Below are positions 56,511 through 64,000 of a stretch of 64,000 bases of DNA, piece after piece. Numbering within the stretch: position 1 is the first letter of the stretch; each line of letters starts with the position of its first letter. The stretch covers positions 33,905,776 through 33,969,775 of the forward strand of contig JAPTHN010000004.1 in NCBI GenBank assembly GCA_026936325.1, given 5' to 3'. The notes beneath the pieces were generated by a model. The model searched no databases, was not told the DNA's origin, and saw nothing but the letters and a program-made list of their open reading frames with translations. Both the position numbers and the translations under genes were made by a program. Source of the stretch: Platynereis dumerilii. Lineage: Eukaryota > Annelida > Polychaeta > Phyllodocida > Nereididae.

Positions 56511-59500
56511 CAGACAGACAGACAGACAGACAGAATTATTTTATTAGACCAAATTAATCACATATTAGTACAAAAAATTTTACAATTATTTCAAGTACGG
56601 TCAAGGAGACATACACTTTGGCATTGGCCGCTGGCGTGCATGCCACCTGAATTTCAAATCTAAATTTTCTGTAAATTTATTAAATTTTATAAATGGCTGC
56701 TATTATTAAGAAACAATCAATTCCTTATCTAAAAAATTGGATACTCACTCTATCATGAGTGTATGAAAAGTAAATGGGAGTACAAACAATAGAATAGATT
56801 TATATCATAACTATGAAAAAAAAAAAACATTGGAAAATTATTCAAAGAAAAAAATAAATATAGAAAAAAAAAGATTATGATAGTATGAGACAAAAATGAT
56901 AAATAGATAATAATAACAATAATAATTAATATCAAACAATATGATAGAAAGTTGATGAGCTACTACATGATGGAAGTGATAGGACGTTGTGAAAATATGA
57001 AATTTCTTTAAGTCAATGGGCTCACACCACATACATAGCAATTCTGAATAATACAATTATTCGGATAACCATTTATTTTTACCTTTTTAATATAAAGGCT
57101 TAATCCATAGACACTATGTGTCTGTATTTTCTCTAAAAATTCTTTAGGTGACTCATTTACCAATTTAGGGATTCTGTTCTTTATTGAACTTTTGGAAACC
57201 TGATACTTCAGCCGTGGAATTACCAGATTTTGTCTGTCTCTAGTTGGGTATGGATGAATGTCTGACTTTCTTGGAAAGTTCCATTCACTGATATATTTTG
57301 GGACTTGTCCAATTTGTAATTTATGATAGAATTTCAATTCATTGAGATTTAAGATATCATCAAGTTTCAAGACATTCATATTTTTGAAAATAGGGGTGGT
57401 ATGAGCATTATATTTGCTTTTACTGATTATTCTTAAAGCCTTCTTTTGAAGTCTGACTAACTTATTTTGTTTGATTCCCCATAATAATGTTCCATACAGT
57501 AGATGGGGACATGTGAGAGAGTTATATAACATTAGTAAAACTTCTGAAGGTAAGCACATTTTAACCCGATTCATAACCCCTAATGTTTTAGAAATTTTCA
57601 TCTGAATCTTGTGTAAATGGTCATTCCAAGTCAGGCATTCATCCACTGTTATACCCAAGAAATCAAAAGCTGCTACTCGCTCTAGTTTGTCACCATCTAA
57701 ATAGAGGTTAATATCAGCAACTGATTTATTTTTAGTATGGAAAATCATATATTTCGTTTTTGAAACATTCAAAGACAGTTTATTTACCTTTAACCAGTGA
57801 CTTACTTTCTCAAGTTCACGGTTAAGCTCAGACTCCTGAATACTCATGTTATTGTTAGTTGAAGAAAGTGTGGCTAATAAGGTCGTGTCATCCGCATACA
57901 TGATGAATTTGAACATATTCGTGGACCTGTCAAAGTCATTCATATAAATAAGGAAGAATAAGGGTCCAAGTATTGAGCCCTGAGGCACACCAGTTGTTAT
58001 GGGTAACAAGTCAGATCTGAGGCCATCGTATTCTACAAATTGTTGTCTGTTTGTTAGGTATGATTCACAGAGTTTGTAGGAGTTCCCAGTGATTCCATAA
58101 TGTTGTAATTTACTTAATAGTATTGAGTGATCTAATGTGTCGAATGCCTTTGACAGATCCAGGAATATGTTCAGTGGAGTTCCCTTTTTTTCTAAGATAT
58201 CAGTCACTCTATCTACATTTTCTATAACTGCATACTCAGTGTTGTGTTGTGTTCTGAAACCATACTGACTCGGGAACATCAAGCTGAGTGATTCAAAGTG
58301 AGTGTTTAATTGTAAATGTATAACTTTTTCGAAGACTTTTGACAATGCCGGCAGCACAGAAATTGGTCGGTAGTTTCCTAAAATAGAAATATCATCTTTT
58401 TTGTAAACTGGGACAATTTTCGCTATTTTTAATTTTTGTGGGAAAACACCTGTTTTCAATGACTGGTTTATTATAATTTTCAGTGGAATTAGTAAACATT
58501 CTTTAATTTCCTTTAGGAATTTAGTTGAGATTCCGTCAATTCCCCGACTGTTTTTGGATGGTAGTTTATTAATAATATGGGAAATATGTTCCTCAGATAT
58601 TTCCTTGAACTTAAATGTTTGAGGATTTATCAAATGTGGAATAAAATTCCTAAATGTAATATTTCTGTTCTGCAGCTTGATTTGCCTTGCTAGGGCAGGG
58701 CCTAGATCGTTAAAATAATGATTGAACTTGTTAGCTATTTGTTGGGGATCAGATACATCTTCTCCATTGATATTAAAGAATTTAGGTAGCATCTTCTTAT
58801 TTTTAGTTTTATTTATAAGTTCTTTAATTGTAACCCATGTACTTTTCATATCCTTCTTAAATTTCCTGAAAGTATCACTATAATACTGGAGCTTTGCAGA
58901 TCTGATGCTGCTTTTCAGTATCCTATTATATGTTGCAAGGTTGGTTTGTAATGTATCAATGGAAGGGTTATCAATTGGAGTCCTTTTAAGTCTCATATAC
59001 AATTTGTCACGGAATTTTATGGAATTTAATATGCCTTTGGTTATCCAGTTATTTTTTTTATGTTTATACTTATTGTATCGCACAGTTTTCAAGGGAAAGT
59101 GTTTATCTTTTAACTCTTGCAATATACTGTCAAGTATATCATAATTTTCATTAGGGGTGTCCTCTCGCATTCTGGAATTAAGATTATAAGATACCAAATC
59201 AGCCTTAAAATTTTTGATGGCATCCTCATTAAAACTTTGAATTTTTGTAAACTTTGGGGTTGTTTTGGGGCTTTTCAAATAATCAAAACAGACAAAGTAT
59301 GACTGGTGGTCTGAGATGTTATTAGTGAGTATACCACAAGTCGTTTTGGAAAATTCTCTTGTTAGTTTACAGAAAGCATTATCAATAAGTGTAGCACTGT
59401 TTCTTGAAATTCTGGTAGGCAGTGTAATCTTGGGAATAAGACTATGGGACAGCATAAACTCAAGGAAGTCATTGCATTTATTCTTCTCTTTTACCTTAAG

Positions 59501-60190
59501 TAGATCAATATTAAAATCTCCAAAAAAAGCTATATTTTCTGTGTTTTGATTGAACTGTTGGTAGAACAAATTAAACTCATTCATAAACTCTTCATAGTCT
59601 GAGTTAGTCTCTTTTGGTAACCTATAGATATTACCTAGAATAATCTTTGTATTGGTTTGACTGTCAACAAGGATTTCAAGGACTTGATGTTCCCAAGAAG
59701 AGTGGTTTTCCACATTAATTGGTAATGTGTTATATTGATACCCATACTTCAAATAGATAGCTAGCCCACCATGGGAGCTAGAAGTTTTGGGTTTGCTAAT
59801 GAGGTCATAACCATTTATATTCAAGGGACTAATATTCATAGATTCACCCAACCATGTCTCTTGGAGACAGATTGCATCAAAACTACAGCCCTCAGCTTGT
59901 AACGATTCCAAGTAAATACAAAGTTGGTCATATTTTGCAAACAGGCTCTGGCAATTTAAACCCAATACTTTAAAAACTCTTTTTTTCTCCTTGAGAGTAT
60001 CAATTAAAACCTCATTATCCATGTATTTTGAATGCTCAAATATGACAGGCTCTTCCTCGTCTGTGTTGGTATAGTCAACAATATCAATCAACGAGTGGTT
60101 ACTTAGCCCAACATTACCATCTGGGATTTCGCTATCTGCCATGAAGATAGCGTAAATCCTGATTAAAAAGTTCCATCATGTAGTAGCTTT
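56511..60190 (-). mobile_element. LINE (CR1/L2/Jockey-like) with intact EN-RT frame and (GACA)n tail
   Basis: The 3' end is a run of GACA units at 56511-56534 (TGTC in element sense). About 470 bp of 3' UTR precede it, then the coding frame 57008-60142. No ORF1 was found upstream in element sense, so either the copy is 5'-truncated just upstream of ORF2 or the family has one ORF. An 18-bp inverted pair (56958-56975 and 60171-60188) brackets the frame. Confidence 0.85.
57008..60142 (-). CDS. LINE ORF2: APE-type endonuclease plus reverse transcriptase, 1,044 residues, intact
   Basis: The endonuclease occupies roughly residues 60-300: LNCQSL, CLQETWL (catalytic Glu), a GGLAIY block, GDFNIDLL (Asp/Asn) and SDHQSY (Asp-His). 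The RT occupies about 520-800: NYRPISVLPALSKVFEKVI, QYGFR, FLDLSKAFDTLDH (catalytic Asp), GVPQGSILGPLFF and YADDTTLLA (catalytic pair). The C terminus has CYVCG just before the stop. It nicks target DNA and copies its RNA at the nick (family knowledge). The length is full for EN-RT and there are no interruptions, so this is probably a young copy. The chosen start is the first Met; a few residues either way are possible. Confidence 0.95.
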   Translation of the reverse strand: MADSEIPDGNVGLSNHSLIDIVDYTNTDEEEPVIFEHSKYMDNEVLIDTLKEKKRVFKVLGLNCQSLFAKYDQLCIYLESLQAEGCSFDAICLQETWLGESMNISPLNINGYDLISKPKTSSSHGGLAIYLKYGYQYNTLPINVENHSSWEHQVLEILVDSQTNTKIILGNIYRLPKETNSDYEEFMNEFNLFYQQFNQNTENIAFFGDFNIDLLKVKEKNKCNDFLEFMLSHSLIPKITLPTRISRNSATLIDNAFCKLTREFSKTTCGILTNNISDHQSYFVCFDYLKSPKTTPKFTKIQSFNEDAIKNFKADLVSYNLNSRMREDTPNENYDILDSILQELKDKHFPLKTVRYNKYKHKKNNWITKGILNSIKFRDKLYMRLKRTPIDNPSIDTLQTNLATYNRILKSSIRSAKLQYYSDTFRKFKKDMKSTWVTIKELINKTKNKKMLPKFFNINGEDVSDPQQIANKFNHYFNDLGPALARQIKLQNRNITFRNFIPHLINPQTFKFKEISEEHISHIINKLPSKNSRGIDGISTKFLKEIKECLLIPLKIIINQSLKTGVFPQKLKIAKIVPVYKKDDISILGNYRPISVLPALSKVFEKVIHLQLNTHFESLSLMFPSQYGFRTQHNTEYAVIENVDRVTDILEKKGTPLNIFLDLSKAFDTLDHSILLSKLQHYGITGNSYKLCESYLTNRQQFVEYDGLRSDLLPITTGVPQGSILGPLFFLIYMNDFDRSTNMFKFIMYADDTTLLATLSSTNNNMSIQESELNRELEKVSHWLKVNKLSLNVSKTKYMIFHTKNKSVADINLYLDGDKLERVAAFDFLGITVDECLTWNDHLHKIQMKISKTLGVMNRVKMCLPSEVLLMLYNSLTCPHLLYGTLLWGIKQNKLVRLQKKALRIISKSKYNAHTTPIFKNMNVLKLDDILNLNELKFYHKLQIGQVPKYISEWNFPRKSDIHPYPTRDRQNLVIPRLKYQVSKSSIKNRIPKLVNESPKEFLEKIQTHSVYGLSLYIKKVKINGYPNNCIIQNCYVCGVSPLT

Positions 60191-60199
60191 GATGATATG

Positions 60200-62890
60200 A
60201 GAAGTTAATTTCAAAAATCATGGTTACAGACAATGACAGCAGTTGTGAAAGCAGAGAATTTGGGTGAGTAAAAAATAGCAATAAATAAATAAATAAATGA
60301 AGACATCAAGAAATAATTTTGCCCAGATAAATATAATATACAGTACCAGTAACCGAAAAGTGTGTGATTTGTTAAATAGCCCATATATATACATATTTGT
60401 ATTTATATATACCCTTTATCCCCCTCTCCTGATGGCTCAAAGATAGTATCAATTTAAAGCCATTATCAAGCCATTATCAAATTAGATATAAAGTTTTAGA
60501 AGTCAGACATAATTCTTCATGACGAAAAATAAAGATATATTTCACACCACACTAACCCAGCCCTTTAAAGTCCAAATGAAATGAATTTCTTCTTCTTTTT
60601 TTCTTTAAAATGTAACAACATTGCCTGTTTGTGACACACTCAAACATTTAAGCAGTGAGATCAAACCTAGAATATGTTGTAACAGTCAAAAGCATGACAA
60701 ACAGAACAACACAATAACCATAGCTAATCAACTGAAATAGCCAGTTGGTCTCAAGATGAAACGCATATACAGCTTATCAAAGCAAAACAATCAAAAACAA
60801 CCAAAGCAGTACATTTTATGTTACCATCCTCAAATGATGTGTCATCAAACTAAACAGTCAATATTCAAAACAGTATTCAAAAAGTAATATCACACTACAG
60901 ATTATCAGATCACCATCAAATATACAAACTCAAAAATAACAGTGTCAAATTAAACCTGGGAAATTTTGTAAAGAAACAACATACCTTAGTATAAAGATCA
61001 TAATTTTCCATGTATGCATATTTTCAACACATGTATAAACAGCATTGACTCAGGGCGGACTGTAACAGCTGTTTTTGTTATATTTATATAAAATAGAGTA
61101 CACACCACATTTGATGATGATCTTTAAATCCATGCTTGGGTCAGTAACTGTCTGCGACACACTTGCATAACTGAGGCAGTGAAAAACATACTATTTGTAG
61201 GTTATGTTTGTCAAGGTATGACAAAAACAGAAACAAACAAAACACAGTAGGTGTTACTAATCTACACAAAACAGCTGATCAGAAAAATAGCAAAAACATG
61301 GTTCTTGGATCTCAGGTACATCATTAAAAAAGTGCAATCTGACTATTTTGCAAAAACTTCAGCTGTGAAGAAGAAATAGCTTCTCTTTTTTTTTTCTTTT
61401 CTTTGCAGAACAGAAAAATTGAAAGGTTTAAACAGCAGACTGCAACTGCAATTAGTGTTTAACATTATGGGGTAAAAGCATTTGACAAAAGAAATAACCC
61501 AGATTCGCATGTATTAACAGGCCAGTAATGATTTAAGCTTTTGTTATAGATCTGAGAGCTGTGACATAGCTGGGATAAGCTTTGGTTTGGATGAGCAAAA
61601 TACAAACTATTACTGAAAACTGATCAAAATTTCTCATGTCAAACAGTAGGAGAATCACCAATTCATACTAATAACATTACAGTTTTTGAGCTGCATAATG
61701 TTGCAATGAGGATCTTTTGGTCGCATTTTACCACAAGACACACAAGATATTTCATTGTACATGTAATACCACCAGGGGGTTCCACAATCACTCAAAACAC
61801 ACAACTTTTTGAGCAGAAAATGTGATTTGTTCACATTATGATTACTATGTCACACAAACAACGTCACTCCTTTTTCCAATTCGGAAGAGAGGAAGTTACA
61901 GCATGAACAATAAATTTCGTTTGCCACAAATTCAATCAGCTGGAGTTTTGGGCTTAGATCAGAAATTTTTCACCAGGAGGTAAACATTGTACATTATCTC
62001 CAATTAAATGAGTGAAAAGAAATATGGTTGGAATCAATTTCACATAAATGTAGAATCACATTTTCTGCATAATGTAATCATAGCATGTCAAGTAAATAAC
62101 TGGATCAGTATTTCAACATCGCAAATTTGAAAAATCAGCCCATTTGTTCATTTTAAGCAAAGAAACATTTTCTGTTCACGAACTTCACATTAATCACATC
62201 ACAATAACTACATTTTTCGGTCAAAAAATTTATCAAGAAAGATTAATTTATCTGCACATGTTGTAAAATAAGTATCATAGTTATTGCTTTTTAGGAAACA
62301 TCAGACATTAATGCCAGGTTTCAATTAATGCCAGGTTTCAATGGCAGCATTCAATAAACGCTGTATTCATTTTCAACAGGAGGAGTGACCATTCACATGG
62401 GCAACAGTACAAACTCTTTTTTGCAAAAACAGCAATATAGTCATAGCTTGTAAAGCATACAGCAACATCATGACAACATGACAACTTAGTTACTGTCTTA
62501 GAACTAGATATGCATGTGGGATGTGAGCGAGAACCCTGCAGGACCAGAACCGTAACCAGGTCCCCGCTCACACCCCCCAGCACCAACAAGCTTAATAATT
62601 CTTCAATCAGCAGAAAGTCAGGCTTTCAATATGTTTACTTCTAGAAAATTATGTATAAATAGAGATCTGTGATACACAGCTATTAAATTTTAGGTCATCT
62701 TTTACCTATACTGAAAAGGGGGAAACATAAATAAAAAAATATTTTTAAAAGTTACAGGCAGGGGCTAGATTCATAAAGTGGAATTTAAGGTTCAAGAAAA
62801 AAAATCTTAGTACAATATTGAGTAAAATACATTTCATTTAGCCATATTGACAGGATCTAACAGTCAAATGATTTTGTCAGTAATTAGATA
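60200..62890. other. Non-coding interval, possibly 3' UTR of the NADAR gene
   Basis: There is no gene. An (AATA)n run lies at 60281-60298. Being directly downstream of the NADAR stop on the minus strand, part of it may be 3' UTR, but I could not place a convincing poly(A) signal. Confidence 0.4.
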
Positions 62891-62896
62891 CAAAGT

Positions 62897-63406
62897 TTAT
62901 AATGTCACCTCCTCACGAACACGCATCAGGATTTTTCCTAGAAGATTATCACCATCCCAAGCAGTCTGATTCAAAATTTGTGGATTATTCAACCTGGCGC
63001 CGACACCCCATATTTTATCAGGACCAGCCTCGATCAGATGGGTACTTCCAGTGTCCAACAAGAATTTTCGAGCGTATGGATCTTTGTCAAACTTGATACT
63101 GCAGGCTTTGTGAACGAGTTTCTCTGCTTCTGCCAACCAGTGTTGGTTGTCCACTGTTATTCGATCACCCAAACGTTTACATTCAGCTGGGCTGGCAGTT
63201 TCCTTTATTTTCTGAGCGATCTCAGGTTGTTCAGCAAAGTACGCTTTTCCAGCTTGCAGATACTGCTCAACAGTAGCATATTTTGTTCCCTCAATTTCGA
63301 GTGACGGGGTTGGGAAGAAATTCGATAGAGGATTTGCAACCGTGAAAAAGGCAGTTACATCATTATTTCTTCTTGTAGCAATTTCAGCAGCATTAAGAAA
63401 TGATCC
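62897..63406 (-). CDS. Last exon of a NADAR-domain protein
   Basis: The exon begins after TTTTAG at 63406 (an in-frame TAG lies directly before it, so splicing is required) and gives 169 residues to the stop. It shows the NADAR signature in order: FFTVANPLSNFFPTP near residue 20, YATVEQYLQAGKAYF near 45, CKRLGDR near 78, KFDKDPYARKFLLDTG near 106-121, IEAGPDKIWGVGARL near 126-140, and WDGDNLLGKILMRVRE near 150-165. NADAR proteins (YbiA/COG3236 group) act on N-glycosidic bonds of ADP-ribose or riboflavin-pathway intermediates. Which one applies here cannot be told. VEQY replaces the more usual EHY. Nearly the whole domain is in this exon. Upstream exons are not in the window. Confidence 0.9.
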   Translation of the reverse strand, partial: GSFLNAAEIATRRNNDVTAFFTVANPLSNFFPTPSLEIEGTKYATVEQYLQAGKAYFAEQPEIAQKIKETASPAECKRLGDRITVDNQHWLAEAEKLVHKACSIKFDKDPYARKFLLDTGSTHLIEAGPDKIWGVGARLNNPQILNQTAWDGDNLLGKILMRVREEVTL

Positions 63407-63654
63407 CTAAAAGTATGCATTATGAGTTGGATACCTAAGAATTGACATTTTCAAGGCATTGTATTGATATATAAATCATTATTTTTAAAATTAAAGATTT
63501 GCCAAAAGCTTTCATGGGGAAATTATCATGAAGTTGTGCATGTGAAATATTGCTTAGCCTTCTCAGCCAACTTGCCATAGTTCATTCATTTACCAATACC
63601 TTGCATATATTTTAGGTGTATTATGAATTGTAAAGGAGCAATTAACAATTTGAT

Positions 63655-64000
63655 GGTTTTAATACATTGCTTGACCCTAAAAACATAGGTATAGACACTG
63701 AAATCAGCATTCAATCATAAATATCAAGGAAGTTATGGTCATTTTTGTTAACGGTTGGCGGCCATATTGTTTTTGGCCAATAAAAAGGTTACCTGATGAT
63801 GCCAAGGTGACACCTGGCTGAATCTGCCTTAGGACACACCTGAGTAACAAAATTAACCATAAAACATCATTCATACCCCAAAACATGCTTTAATAAGCTT
63901 CTAATAGACTAATATACCAACATTTTGGCTAATTAGCGGCCCAATTTTTGATGACCCAATTAACCCACTTTAGCTGACCCAATTTCGGGAGACTTTTAGT
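63655..64000. repeat. Interspersed repeat, inverted copy of 53636-54010, cut by the window end
   Basis: It is the reverse complement of the 53.6 kb repeat with a few substitutions. It lies in what would be the intron upstream of the NADAR last exon if the gene continues beyond the window. Confidence 0.85.

Noticed and set aside
1-64000. LTR retrotransposon, retrovirus, Polinton, CRISPR array or bacterial genes
   Set aside because: No integrase, protease, capsid, envelope or DNA polymerase signature, no paired LTRs, and no regularly spaced direct repeats of CRISPR type were seen.

Overview
This 64 kb window is AT-rich, intron-bearing eukaryotic DNA dominated by decayed and nested transposable elements. 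Nothing in it is bacterial, and I recognised no retroviral, LTR or Polinton gene. The mix (CR1/L2/Jockey-type LINEs, tRNA-derived SINEs, many hAT-like and Tc1/mariner/pogo-like inverted-repeat elements, frequent AGGCCTA-type words) fits a marine invertebrate deuterostome, possibly an echinoderm. That assignment is an inference with low confidence.

Only two places look like spliced host-type genes. The first, on the minus strand at 23.17-26.54 kb, is a 5'-incomplete pogo/Tigger (DDE_1) transposase-like gene. I can follow it through ten good exons and one tentative exon with matching splice phases. It has four homologous phase-1 repeat exons in its middle and a GGK-repeat tail. The second, on the minus strand at 62,897-63,406, is the last exon of a NADAR-domain protein. 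A third candidate at 43.9-45.1 kb (minus) is a pair of phase-compatible exons of an unrecognised protein. It lies between a pair of inverted repeats that each carry the same ATG-containing leader.

Layout. 0-1 kb: interspersed repeat, repeated near 16.2-17.0 kb. 1.03-1.22 kb: hAT MITE. 1.95-6.3 kb: a long repeat (Rep-A, then Rep-D) carrying a TA-flanked MITE, a 5'-truncated LINE with a 3' (GTGAA)n tail, a tRNA-SINE and a Tc1-like MITE. 8.4-10.4 kb: Tc1-like MITE split by another inverted-repeat element. 13.6-16.0 kb: hAT-like foldback with a perfect 8-bp target duplication. 18.3-22.1 kb: large foldback with a nested MITE, with a SINE in its loop. 23-26.5 kb: transposase gene. 26.8-32.4 kb: more Rep-A copies with nested MITEs and a LINE tail. 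34.7-39.6 kb: a SINE-like repeat split by a LINE and a second hAT foldback. 41.7-42.5 and 42.8-45.1 kb: two further inverted-repeat elements. 47-49.2 kb: direct repeats and a 12-bp minisatellite. 51.65 kb: second copy of the 2.2 kb MITE. 54.5-55.7 kb: decayed coding frame split by a tRNA-Val-like SINE. 56.5-60.2 kb: LINE with one intact 1,044-residue EN-RT frame. 62.9-63.4 kb: NADAR exon.

There is no operon-like cooperation between genes. What links the loci is transposition: several insertions can be ordered because repeated copies elsewhere in the window show the uninterrupted sequence. Splice sites, exon phases and target duplications were read by eye; no alignment or search was run.
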